Shown here in pieces: positions 15,501 through 23,281 of a DNA stretch of 64,000 nucleotides. Position 1 is the stretch's first letter. Each line of letters begins with the position of its first letter. This stretch comes from Bradyrhizobium sp. JYMT SZCCT0180 (GTDB lineage: Bacteria; Pseudomonadota; Alphaproteobacteria; Rhizobiales; Xanthobacteraceae). The DNA lies in contig NZ_JAFCLZ010000013.1 of assembly GCF_018130165.1 (NCBI RefSeq), forward strand, positions 183,807-247,806. Direction: 5' to 3'. The notes beneath the pieces were generated by a model. It was not told the origin of the DNA. It searched no databases and saw only the letters and a list, made by a program, of their open reading frames with translations. Both the position numbers and the translations under genes were made by a program.

Positions 15501-17105
15501 ATGATGAAGCCTTCCTTCGTGGTTGCAATTGCCGCCACCATCGCGGCCGCGACCGCGGCCGGCCCGGCAGTGGCCGGCAAAGCGACCCTAAATCTCGTGC
15601 TTGTGCTCGACGGCTTGCGGCCCGATTCCATTACCGAGCAGGAAACCCCCAATCTTTGGCGGCTGCGCGAGGAGGGGGTGAATTTTCCAAACGGTCACGC
15701 GGTATTCCCGACCGTGACCCGTGCCAACGCGGCAGCAATCGGGACCGGCGTCTATCCCGACCGCAACGGCATTTTCGGCAATCGACTCTATGTCCGGCAG
15801 GTCGATCCGAATCGGGCGTTCAACAACGATAATCACAAGAACCTGCTCCGGCTCGATGCCGTCACCGGCGAGCGCATGGTGCTGACCAAGACCCTGGGTG
15901 AAATTCTCGCCGAGCGCGGCAAGACCCTGGCCGTCGTCAGCTCGGGCTCGACCGGGAGCGCGCTGTTGGTCAATCCGCGTGCGCCAAAGGGCGTCGGCGT
16001 GCTCGTGAATGCCGATTGGGAGCCGGGCGTGCGGGTGGCATTCCCCGACAAAGCGAACGAGGCAATCCTGCGCCGCTTTCCGGCCGCACCGAAAAAGGGC
16101 GGCGCCAAGGATCCGTATCTCGATCAGGTCAGCTGGACCGGGCAGGTGCTGCGCGACTACGTGCTATCAGAGCTCAAGCCCGACGTGATCGTCAACTGGC
16201 TCACCGAGCCCGACCACGTCCAGCATGCGGCCGGCGCAGGCTCCACGGAGGCCCGCGCGGCCATTCGTCATGACGATCGCGAGGTCGGCCTCGTGCTCGA
16301 CCGGTTGCGCGAGCTCGGGCTGATCGACAAGACCAATATCATCGTCGTTTCCGACCATGGCTTTGGTCACGGCATCTTCGGCGTCAATGTCGCTGATGAA
16401 CTGATCAAGGCCGGGCTCAAGCTCGGTCCCGACAGCGATGACGTCGTCCTCGCCAGCAGCGGACAGACCATGTCGCTGCATGTCCGCGATCGAAATCCGG
16501 AACGGATCGGCGCCATTGTTTCCTTCCTGCAGCGGCAGCAATGGGTCGGTGTGCTTTTCACCGCGGGCAAACAAGGCGGCTCGGGCGTGCCGGTGGAAGG
16601 GCAGATGCCCGGCACGTTTGCGCTGGAACTGGTTCACCTCGCCAACAGCGAACGCGGTCCCAACATCGTGTTCACCTTTCCCTGGAGTTCGGCCAAGAGT
16701 CCGTCGGGCGTATCCGGAACTGATTACACCGAGGCGGCCACCACCGGGCCGCTCACCGGCACCGCCGGCAACCACGGCAGCATGAGCCCATGGACCGTCC
16801 GCAACACGTTCCTGGCCTGGGGCGCCGATTTCAAGCGTGGCGTGACCGTGCGCACGCCCTCGAGCAATGTCGACCTTGCGCCGACCTTGCTGGCACTGAT
16901 GAATCTTGACGGCGAGGTCGACCTCAGCCGCTTTGATGGACGGCCGCTGCGCGAGGCCTTCGTCGGTGGCCCCGATGAGGAACAGGTGCCGATCCAGGTC
17001 AAAACCTATTTCGTCAAGACCGATGACGACAGCTATCGCGCCGCGTTGCAGCTGACCGAACTCGACCGCCAGCGCTACATCGACAAGAGCTGGCGCATGC
17101 GCTGA
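15501..17105 (+). CDS. Secreted nucleotide pyrophosphatase/phosphodiesterase of the alkaline phosphatase superfamily
   Basis: The 534-residue protein starts with a signal peptide (about residues 1-25, ending AVA). It has the metal and nucleophile motifs of type I phosphodiesterases: LVLDGLRPDSI near residue 33 (first Asp), FPTVTRANAAAIGTG (nucleophile Thr), LTEPDHVQH, VVSDHGFGHG and, near the C terminus, AGNHGSMSPWTVRNTFLAWG. It should hydrolyse phosphodiester or pyrophosphate bonds in the periplasm with two zinc ions. The substrate cannot be told; eukaryotic NPPs act on nucleotides or lysophospholipids. Two ATG codons stand in tandem at the start. It lies 125 bases after the Mur ligase gene, on the same strand. 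Confidence 0.88.
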   Translation: MMKPSFVVAIAATIAAATAAGPAVAGKATLNLVLVLDGLRPDSITEQETPNLWRLREEGVNFPNGHAVFPTVTRANAAAIGTGVYPDRNGIFGNRLYVRQVDPNRAFNNDNHKNLLRLDAVTGERMVLTKTLGEILAERGKTLAVVSSGSTGSALLVNPRAPKGVGVLVNADWEPGVRVAFPDKANEAILRRFPAAPKKGGAKDPYLDQVSWTGQVLRDYVLSELKPDVIVNWLTEPDHVQHAAGAGSTEARAAIRHDDREVGLVLDRLRELGLIDKTNIIVVSDHGFGHGIFGVNVADELIKAGLKLGPDSDDVVLASSGQTMSLHVRDRNPERIGAIVSFLQRQQWVGVLFTAGKQGGSGVPVEGQMPGTFALELVHLANSERGPNIVFTFPWSSAKSPSGVSGTDYTEAATTGPLTGTAGNHGSMSPWTVRNTFLAWGADFKRGVTVRTPSSNVDLAPTLLALMNLDGEVDLSRFDGRPLREAFVGGPDEEQVPIQVKTYFVKTDDDSYRAALQLTELDRQRYIDKSWRMR

Positions 17106-17188
17106 GCGGGCACCGGCGCGCCTTCCGGGCGGGTCGCACAGGCGCCCGCCCGATGCTACGCTCCCCGCATCCGGGGAGGAAAACAAAA

Positions 17189-17932
17189 ATGCAAAAAGTT
17201 CTGGTCGAGAACAATGCCGACGGCACCACGCTGGTCACGATCAACCGGCCGGAGCGCCGCAACGCCATCTGCGCCGAGACGGCGCTGTTGCTGCAGAAAG
17301 CTTTTCAGGAATTCGAGCGCTCGCCGACGCAGAAGGCCGCGGTATTGACCGGCGCCGGCAATGAGGCGTTTTCCGGCGGCGCCGACACCGGCAATTTTCC
17401 GGAACTGTGGCGCTGCATCCCGACCGTCGGGTTCGAGACGACAAAGCCGATCATCTCGGCGGTGGGCGGCTGGTGCGTCGGCGGCGCGCTGGTGCTGTCG
17501 ATGATGTGCGATCTGACGGTCGCGGCCGAGAACGCCAAATTCTCCTACCCCGAAGCGCGGATGGGATTTACCGGCGGCATGATCGCGGGGTTAGCTGCGC
17601 GGATCCCGCACAAGATCGCGATGGAGATGATGCTGCTGTGCCGTATCGTCGAGGTGCAGCGCGCCTGGAATATCGGCCTCGTCAACGAGGTGGTGCCGGC
17701 CGGGCAGCAGGTCGAGGTCGCGCTGAAGATGGCGCGCGAGATGACCGAGTTCTCGCCGCTGGTGCTGAAAACCCTGAAGCGCTTCGTCACCGAAGGCGTC
17801 CTGCCGCACGGACCCTCCGAACAATCCGGCCGCGCCCAGCGCCAGCTTCATGAAGTAAAGGAAAGCGAAGACGCGATCGAGGCCGCCGCCGCGGTCAAGG
17901 AAAAGCGCCGCGCGGTTTATAAGGGACGGTAA
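17189..17932 (+). CDS. Enoyl-CoA hydratase/isomerase family protein (crotonase fold)
   Basis: The 247-residue protein matches the crotonase family in length and pattern (VTINRPERRNAI, oxyanion-hole AFSGGADTG, KPIISAVGGWCVGGALVLSMMCDL, FSYPEARMGFTGG). Compared with rat enoyl-CoA hydratase, the Glu of GGGCEL is replaced by Val (GGALVL), while the second catalytic Glu (YPEA) is kept. With one Glu it may act as an isomerase or another crotonase-type enzyme rather than a standard hydratase. The ATG has a strong GGGGAGGA site; an in-frame start further upstream does not. No other beta-oxidation gene is adjacent. Confidence 0.87.
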   Translation: MQKVLVENNADGTTLVTINRPERRNAICAETALLLQKAFQEFERSPTQKAAVLTGAGNEAFSGGADTGNFPELWRCIPTVGFETTKPIISAVGGWCVGGALVLSMMCDLTVAAENAKFSYPEARMGFTGGMIAGLAARIPHKIAMEMMLLCRIVEVQRAWNIGLVNEVVPAGQQVEVALKMAREMTEFSPLVLKTLKRFVTEGVLPHGPSEQSGRAQRQLHEVKESEDAIEAAAAVKEKRRAVYKGR

Positions 17933-17936
17933 GACT

Positions 17937-18026
17937 TCGTAGGGTGGGCAAAGGCGCGCTTGCGCCGTACCCACCATCTACTCTCGGGGCGTTGTGGTGG
18001 GCACGCTTCGCTTTGCCCACCCTACA
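17937..18026. repeat. Dispersed palindromic repeat, family D, copy 2
   Basis: Its outer arms read CGTAGGGTGGGCAAAG and CTTTGCCCACCCTACA, with inner GTACCCACCAT and GTGGTGGGCACGC. It lies between the converging crotonase and Bug-protein genes and could act as a two-way terminator. Confidence 0.85.
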
Positions 18027-18041
18027 GTCCGCGGCCAACCT

Positions 18042-19031
18042 TCAATCCGGCTTCAACCCGCCCGCTTGAACCACCTTGGCCCATTTTACCGTCTCTTCCG
18101 CGATCAGTTTGCCGAAATCGGCCGGCGTGCCCGGCAGCGGTTCGCCGCCGATTGCGGCGAGGCGGACTTTCATGCGGGCGTCGGCGATGCCTGCGTTGAT
18201 TTCCTTGTTGAGCTTGGCGATGATCTCCGTTGGCGTCCTGGCGGGCGCGCACATGCCGTACCACTGGCTGGTTTCATAGCCCGGCACGAAATCGCCGACC
18301 GGCGGCAGCTCCGGTGCCACTTCCGCCCGCGCCGCCGTGGTCACCGCCAGCGCTCGCAGTCTGCCGCTCGCGATATAATCCGTCGTGCCCGGCGCGGTCG
18401 CAAACAGCACCTGCACCTCGCCGCCGAGCAGATCGGTCAGCGCCGGGCCCTGGCCGCGATAGGGCACGTGCACCATGTTGACGCCGGTCATCATCTTGAA
18501 CAGCTCGCCCGCCATATGCGGCGCGCTGCCATTGCCGGCGGAGGCCATGTTGACCTTGCCCGGATTGGCCTTGGCATAGGCGATCAATTCAGGGACGGTT
18601 TTCACCGGCATGGACGGGTGCAGCAGGATGATCATCGGCACGCGGATGATGCCGGCGACCGGAGCGATGTCGCGGATGAAGTTGAATTTCAGATTATTGT
18701 AGAGCGCAGCATTGACCGCGTTCGGCACGGTGGCGAGCAGCAACGTGTAGCCGTCGGGCGCGGCGCCGACCACGGCCTCGGTGCCGATATTGCCACCGGC
18801 GCCGGTGCGGTTTTCGACCACGAAGGATTGCCCGAGCCGCTCGTTGAGCCACTGGCCGATCAGCCGCGCCGTAATGTCGACGCCGCCGCCGGCGGCAAAG
18901 CCGGCAACGATGCGCACCGGCCGGGACGGGTAATCCTCCGCCATGGCTGCATGCGGAAACGCCGGCGCGGCGAGGCCGGCGGCCGTGAACTGCAGGAAAT
19001 GTCGGCGATGAATTTGACGGTGAATTGTCAT
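18042..19031 (-). CDS. Tripartite tricarboxylate transporter substrate-binding protein (Bug family)
   Basis: The 329-residue protein has an N-terminal export signal with twin Arg (HRRHFLQFTAAGLAAP, cleavage after AMA), then the Bug start YPSRPVRIVAGFAAGGGVD. Further marks are ENRTGAGGNIGTEAV, YTLLLATVPN, KVNMASAGNGSAPHMAGELF and HVPYRGQGPALTDLLGG. Family members bind carboxylates, aromatic acids or other small ligands in the periplasm. Many, like this one, are orphans without TctA/TctB permease genes nearby. I use the ATG that directly begins the signal peptide, with a run of G upstream; the open frame extends 42 codons further without good signals. The ligand is unknown. Confidence 0.9.
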   Translation of the reverse strand: MTIHRQIHRRHFLQFTAAGLAAPAFPHAAMAEDYPSRPVRIVAGFAAGGGVDITARLIGQWLNERLGQSFVVENRTGAGGNIGTEAVVGAAPDGYTLLLATVPNAVNAALYNNLKFNFIRDIAPVAGIIRVPMIILLHPSMPVKTVPELIAYAKANPGKVNMASAGNGSAPHMAGELFKMMTGVNMVHVPYRGQGPALTDLLGGEVQVLFATAPGTTDYIASGRLRALAVTTAARAEVAPELPPVGDFVPGYETSQWYGMCAPARTPTEIIAKLNKEINAGIADARMKVRLAAIGGEPLPGTPADFGKLIAEETVKWAKVVQAGGLKPD

Positions 19032-19080
19032 GGGCGTGCCCCCCGGGAACGCCAATGCTAGCTCAATTCCAGAGGCTGGC

Positions 19081-19368
19081 CTAGTTTTCGCGACCCGAGG
19101 TCGTGGACCTTGCGCCTGAGGACTCACGGCTTGAGGACACCAGCGCCGAGGTGGCAAACTTCACGGCTTCGGCTTCGCGAAGCTCCTTGCGAATTCTTCT
19201 CGCTTCCCGCAGCGTCCGCTGGATGTTCTTGTCGGCGGAGCCGTCGTCAAAGAACAGCATCGTTTCGCAGCTGATGCACTGGCGGGAATAGCCGCTCTGC
19301 AGCCGTCGCGCCTTTTCGCGAAAACACGATTTGCAGCGGTGGCAGCGGATTTGAACCGAATCGTCCAT
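19081..19368 (-). CDS. Small zinc-ribbon-like protein
   Basis: The 95-residue protein has two CxxC pairs (CHRCKSC near residue 9 and CISC near residue 32), as in a zinc ribbon, then FFDDGSADKN and a long charged helix (QRTLREARRIRKELREAEAV) ending in a Ser-rich tail. It may bind nucleic acid or a protein partner, but the family is unnamed to my knowledge. The ATG before DDSVQIRCHRC has an AGGGACC site; the frame is open further upstream without a better start. It lies 49 bases upstream of the Bug-protein gene on the same strand. Confidence 0.7.
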   Translation of the reverse strand: MDDSVQIRCHRCKSCFREKARRLQSGYSRQCISCETMLFFDDGSADKNIQRTLREARRIRKELREAEAVKFATSALVSSSRESSGARSTTSGREN

Positions 19369-19555
19369 CGTCTGGTCCCTGGGCCGCGGGCCGTTACCCG
19401 TCTTGTTTGGAAGGTCGATTATCGGGCAGCTGTACCGGAGCTTCCTTAAGAGATCGTCCTCGCATCCTGTCGCCATTTAGCTTTCGGCAATGCGATTCCA
19501 GGCCAATGCTTTAAGCTTATGATTAACCGTTCCGAAACTCCGTCTCGCCAAACGA

Positions 19556-19582
19556 AAAGGCCCGCCTGAGAGCGGGCCTTCC
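19556..19582 (-). terminator. Rho-independent terminator of the PRC-barrel gene
   Basis: On the minus strand AAGGCCCGCT pairs with GCGGGCCTT, followed by a short T run. It begins 18 bases after the stop codon. Confidence 0.85.
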
Positions 19583-19599
19583 CGTCATTGCATCGGTTG

Positions 19600-19959
19600 C
19601 TAGATCGCGATGCCGTAATAGTCGTTGACCGTGCGCACGCGCGCAGGGTCGGACCAATTCCAGGCGTTGTCATTGCCGTATTTCGGCGCGCCCTGCAGCT
19701 GGCTCTCGGTAATGCCGGTGCGATAGCCGCCGAGATTGGTGTCGTATTTCAGCGACTGCCAGGGCAGCGGATAATGCTCATCACCGATCCCGAGAAAGCC
19801 GCCAAAGCTCAACACCGCATACGAGACCTTGCCGCTCATCTTGTCGATCATGACGCGTTCGATCGATCCGATCTTGGTGTCATCGGCGCCGTACACGGCG
19901 GTTCCTTCCACCTTATCGCTGCCGATCAGGGAACCGGTTTCTCTTGCTTCCGTAACCAT
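19600..19959 (-). CDS. PRC-barrel domain protein
   Basis: The 119-residue protein has one PRC-barrel domain: LIGSDKVEGTAVYGADDTKIG, then IERVMIDKMSGKVSYAVLSFGGFLGIGDEHYPLPW. Such domains occur in photosynthetic reaction centre H subunits and RimM, and small stand-alone versions are often stress-induced in rhizobia. No partner gene is adjacent. The start is the ATG behind GGAGGAG, rather than an in-frame start ten codons upstream. A candidate EcfG-type promoter lies 29 bases before the start, which fits a role in the general stress response. Confidence 0.88.
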   Translation of the reverse strand: MVTEARETGSLIGSDKVEGTAVYGADDTKIGSIERVMIDKMSGKVSYAVLSFGGFLGIGDEHYPLPWQSLKYDTNLGGYRTGITESQLQGAPKYGNDNAWNWSDPARVRTVNDYYGIAI

Positions 19960-19987
19960 GTTGCTCCTCCATTGTTTGAGAACGAGC

Positions 19988-20012
19988 AACCGGCGGAATC
20001 ACGAATTGTTCC
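19988..20012 (-). promoter_or_regulatory. Possible EcfG (general stress sigma factor) promoter
   Basis: On the minus strand GGAAC is followed, after exactly 16 bases, by GGTT. The known alphaproteobacterial EcfG consensus is GGAAC, 16-17 bases, CGTT, so the -10 differs at one base. The distance to the PRC-barrel start gives a leader of about 20 bases. Confidence 0.45.
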
Positions 20013-20069
20013 TGCGAAGATTCGACGCGCCTCTGAGTTCGACGCACAGGTCGCATAGCAAAAAAGTTT

Positions 20070-20160
20070 CGTCATGCCCGGGCTTGTCCCGGGCATCCAC
20101 GTCTTGGCCTCCACTAAGCAAGAAAGACGTGGATGGCCGGGACAAGCCCGGCCATGACGA
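20070..20160. repeat. Dispersed palindromic repeat, family E, copy 1
   Basis: Outer arms GTCATGCCCGGGCTTGTCC and GGACAAGCCCGGCCATGAC enclose inner arms ATCCACGTCTT and AGACGTGGAT. Copy 2 is at 27003-27092. It lies between the VOC and PRC-barrel genes. Confidence 0.88.
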
Positions 20161-20168
20161 AGTCTTTT

Positions 20169-20546
20169 TCACGCCACGCGGTGCAGCGCGCAGAGCTTGT
20201 TGCCGTCAGGGTCGCGCAGATAGGCGATGTAGAGCTTCACCCCGCTGCCTTCGCGGATGCCGGGCGGATCCTCGCAGGTCTTGCCGCCATGGGCGAGGCC
20301 CGCGGCATGAAACGCGTCGGCCTGTTCGGGCGAATTGGCGGTAAAGCCGATCGTGCCGCCATTGGCGTGGCATGCTTCCTTGCCGTCGATCGGCTTCGAC
20401 ACCGAGAAGGTGCCGGTCTTGCTGCGGTAGAAGATGCGGTGGCGGTCGACCCGCCCGGGCGGAATGTCGAGCGTGCCCAGCAAGGCGTCATAAAACACCT
20501 TGGCTTTTTCCAGATCGTTGGTCCCGATCATGACGTGCGAAAACAT
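20169..20546 (-). CDS. VOC (glyoxalase/dioxygenase fold) family protein
   Basis: The 125-residue protein is a single VOC domain: MFSHVMIGTNDLEKAKVFYD at the start with a metal-ligand His, a central FHAAGLAHGGKTCEDPPG, and the end YIAYLRDPDGNKLCALHR with the second half of the pseudo-repeat. Proteins of this kind act as glyoxalases, dioxygenases, isomerases or resistance proteins with a divalent metal. No specific group can be assigned. The ATG is well placed behind GGGAGAAAG. The gene stands alone, followed by repeat family E. Confidence 0.88.
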   Translation of the reverse strand: MFSHVMIGTNDLEKAKVFYDALLGTLDIPPGRVDRHRIFYRSKTGTFSVSKPIDGKEACHANGGTIGFTANSPEQADAFHAAGLAHGGKTCEDPPGIREGSGVKLYIAYLRDPDGNKLCALHRVA

Positions 20547-20697
20547 AATGTCTTTCTCCCCAAAGTTGCGCCGAGCGACCGGCGACGTTTTGTCCTGTTT
20601 TTTGCGAGGTCGAACGTAACAGCGCAGGCCGGAATAGGGAAGTGATTGACGTCGGGCTTATCGGGCAACGTGAAATCAGGGTGCGTTCGGCCGTTGC

Positions 20698-21084
20698 CTA
20701 CGCGGGTGCCGGGCCGGCATTCAGCAGCTGGGAAACCGCCGTGACGAGTTGCGCCGGCGCGAACGGCTTCTGCACCAGCACGCTGTTGGGCACGCCGCGC
20801 GATGACCATTCATCCGCGGCCAGGCCCGTCATGTAGATGACCGGACAATGCGGGTCGATCTCCCTGACCTGTCGCGCCACGTCCCAGCCGCTCATCGCGC
20901 CCTTCAGGCTGACATCGGTGACGAGCGCCCGGTAGCTCTTGACCCGGCCCCTGACCAGGGTCAGCGCCTCTTCGCCTGACGACAGAATGTCGGTTGCAAA
21001 ACCGCCGTCGATCAGCGCTGCTTCGACGATACCCTGCAACGGGTACTCGTCTTCGACGACGAGAATGAGGGGAGATTCCGACAA
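20698..21084 (-). CDS. Stand-alone response regulator receiver domain
   Basis: The 128-residue protein is one CheY-like receiver domain with no output domain: acidic pair VVEDEYPLQ, phospho-acceptor Asp in LVTDVSLKGAMSGWD, and Lys in VQKPFAP. It should relay phosphate from a histidine kinase to a partner, but no kinase gene is adjacent. No ATG is available at the N terminus. I chose the TTG preceded by AGAGGA, which gives LSESPLILVVEDE; another TTG 23 codons upstream is in frame but lacks a ribosome site. Confidence 0.85.
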   Translation of the reverse strand: MSESPLILVVEDEYPLQGIVEAALIDGGFATDILSSGEEALTLVRGRVKSYRALVTDVSLKGAMSGWDVARQVREIDPHCPVIYMTGLAADEWSSRGVPNSVLVQKPFAPAQLVTAVSQLLNAGPAPA

Positions 21085-21354
21085 CGCTATCCTCTGGCTT
21101 GGTCGATCGTACTGGGTGTGCGCAACGCGCGGGCTCCTGCGCCGTTCAACCAACCGAAATCCTGTTCAGGCTATAACGTTGGCAAGATGATGACCGCCAC
21201 CGGGAACCGGCAGTGAGGCTCTCGTTCATGAATTCGTGAACGATGATTGCGTTCCCGCCGCATGTCCGTTTTGCGCGATTTACGCCATTTCGGCTCGGCC
21301 AGGCGCGCAGTAGCTTGCGCGCCGAATCGCAACGGATGTCAGAGCCAAGCAACC

Positions 21355-22554
21355 ATGAACTGGCGACTTGTAAAATGGATCGGCGTCGGCGCCCCGGCGC
21401 TGTTCGCACTCGTCTTTGCGGGCTGGATTTTTACGCTGCCTCCGGCGGCTTCGTTTGCGGCGCCGCCGCCGATCGCGAAAGAGGAGGCCGAGGCCACCCT
21501 TGCCGCGCTGAAGCCGCCGAAACGTCAGCGTCCGCTGATCGCGATCATCGGCATCAATGACGCCACGGAAACCACGGATTATCTGATGCCCTATGGCATT
21601 CTGCGGCGCGCCGATGTCGCCGATGTGGTGACGCTGGCAACGGGTGCGGGTCCGATGTCGCTATTCCCGGCGCTCAAGATAGAGCCGCAGGCGACCACCG
21701 CTTATTTCGACGCGCAGCATCCTGATGGAGCCGATTATGTCATCGTCCCCGCCATGAGCCGGGACGATGATCCATCTGCGCTGCAATGGATCCGGAGTCA
21801 GGCCGGCAAGGGTGCGATCGTCATCGGCGTCTGTGCCGGAGCAAAAGTCGTCGGCGACGCCGGATTGCTCCACGGCAAGCGGGCGACGACGCATTGGTAT
21901 TCGCTGAAGGAATTGCAGGGCAGGCATCCGTCGATCCGCTATTTCGCGAACCGGCGGCTGGTGGTCGACGGCGCGGTTGCTACGACGACGGGAATATCAG
22001 CGTCGATGCCGATGTCGCTGACCCTGATCGAGGCCATCGCCGGCCGCGACAAGGCCAAAGCCGTCGGCCGCGACATCGGCCTTGCCGACTGGGACGCGCG
22101 TCACGACAGCAGCGCCTTTCAGTTCACGCGCCCGTTCGCGCTGACGGCGATGCGCAACGTCATGGCCTTCTGGAATCGCGAGCAGCTTGGCATCGAACTT
22201 TCGCCCGGCATGGACGAAGTGTCGCTGGCCCTCGTCGCGGACGCCTGGTCGCGCACCTATCGCTCACGCGCAGTAACGTTTGCCGCTACCGCCGGCGTGC
22301 AGGAGACCCGCACCGGCATCCGCGTTGTGCCCGATCAGGTCGCCGCCAACTGGCCCGCGGAGCGGCGGCTGCCCGATATCGGTGCTTCGCCGCCGGCCAA
22401 GGCGCTGGACCAGACGCTTGCCGCAATCGAGGCGCGTTACGGCATGCCGACCGCCGACTTCGTCGCGATGCAGCTGGAATATCCGAGGCATGGTGCGCGC
22501 GTTGAGATAGGCGGAGCGGCCGCACCGCCGTTGGGGCAGAATCGCTTACCTTAG
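21355..22554 (+). CDS. Membrane-anchored DJ-1/PfpI family protein
   Basis: The 399-residue protein begins with one hydrophobic helix (IGVGAPALFALVFAGWIF), likely a membrane anchor or signal. A DJ-1/PfpI domain follows from about residue 60 to 240: RPLIAIIGIN, YLMPYGILRRADVADVVTLATG, and the nucleophile elbow VIGVCAGAKVVGDAGLL with its Cys. Then come ATTHWYSLKEL and TTGISASMPMSLTLIEAIAG. The pattern is that of the AraC-linked amidotransferase-like group, but no AraC DNA-binding domain follows; the last 150 residues are of unknown type. The activity is unknown (amidase, glyoxalase or sensor are options). The ATG before NWRLVKW is chosen because it starts the hydrophobic helix. Confidence 0.82.
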   Translation: MNWRLVKWIGVGAPALFALVFAGWIFTLPPAASFAAPPPIAKEEAEATLAALKPPKRQRPLIAIIGINDATETTDYLMPYGILRRADVADVVTLATGAGPMSLFPALKIEPQATTAYFDAQHPDGADYVIVPAMSRDDDPSALQWIRSQAGKGAIVIGVCAGAKVVGDAGLLHGKRATTHWYSLKELQGRHPSIRYFANRRLVVDGAVATTTGISASMPMSLTLIEAIAGRDKAKAVGRDIGLADWDARHDSSAFQFTRPFALTAMRNVMAFWNREQLGIELSPGMDEVSLALVADAWSRTYRSRAVTFAATAGVQETRTGIRVVPDQVAANWPAERRLPDIGASPPAKALDQTLAAIEARYGMPTADFVAMQLEYPRHGARVEIGGAAAPPLGQNRLP

Positions 22555-22638
22555 GGAGCCGGAGAGTCGACTCGAATCCGCCGATGGGGCAATCTGCATG
22601 ACATACTTGCAGCCATTGCGCGCACAAACGGAGCTTCC

Positions 22639-23061
22639 ATGAGCGCTATCAATCGCATTCCTTCCGGACTATCGGCCGTTGCGGCCTGCTTCTTCACCTT
22701 CGCCGCGCCGGCCGGCGCACAACCATTGGCGACCAACGGGATCGGCGTCGCGTCCTGCGAAAAGCTGGCCAAGGAGATGAAGCCGGAAGAGGGCTTCAAT
22801 AACGTGACCAACTCCCTGATATTCTATTGGGTCCAGGGCTATATGAGCGCCGCCAACATCGCGTTGCTCGAGGGCGACAGCCAGTATGTCGACCTCTATT
22901 TGATGAACGAAAAGAAGATCCTCCCGCTGATCTACGAATTCTGCCAGAAAAACCCGGGCAAGAAGCCGATCAGCGTCATCGATCAACTGATCGAGGATAC
23001 AGACAAGGTCGAAGGCAAGTGGAAGAGCGGCACCGTCCCCTGGGCTGCGGACGACGACTAG
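22639..23061 (+). CDS. Secreted small protein resembling the Rap1a/Tai immunity fold
   Basis: The 140-residue protein has a signal peptide (cleaved after AGAQ, about residue 28), then a compact domain with the spaced pattern SCEKL, FYWVQGYMSAANIA, and YEFCQKNPGKKPISVIDQL. This two-Cys, WxxGY and CxxNP pattern is shared by Rap1a/Tai-like and HdeA-like periplasmic proteins. No type VI effector or other toxin gene is next to it, so an immunity role is not supported; a general periplasmic role is just as likely. The ATG follows GGAG at a good distance, and a terminator lies about 155 bases after the stop. Confidence 0.75.
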   Translation: MSAINRIPSGLSAVAACFFTFAAPAGAQPLATNGIGVASCEKLAKEMKPEEGFNNVTNSLIFYWVQGYMSAANIALLEGDSQYVDLYLMNEKKILPLIYEFCQKNPGKKPISVIDQLIEDTDKVEGKWKSGTVPWAADDD

Positions 23062-23215
23062 AATTTGTGTCCCCCGAGCCGGTACACATAGCTCCCGGCT
23101 ATGCGCTCGTGCCGCTCCTCTCGGCTTGGGCGCCAGCTGCGGTTTTCGGCTCGTCGATTGCTCCGCCAGCAGCCTCAACTGTTTTGCGGCTTTTTCGCTC
23201 TTACGCATGCCGCAG

Positions 23216-23246
23216 CCGCAGCCCGCAGCAATGCGGGCTGTTTTCC
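23216..23246 (+). terminator. Rho-independent terminator
   Basis: AGCCCGCA pairs with TGCGGGCT around GCAA, followed by GTTTTCC. It should end transcripts of the small secreted protein gene. Confidence 0.7.
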
Positions 23247-23281
23247 TTACAACATGCCGCGTTGCAGCTGCTTTGATTCAG

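Noticed and set aside
22639..23061. Type VI immunity protein (Tai-like)
   Set aside because: Only the Cys and WxxGY pattern fits; no effector or secretion gene is adjacent.
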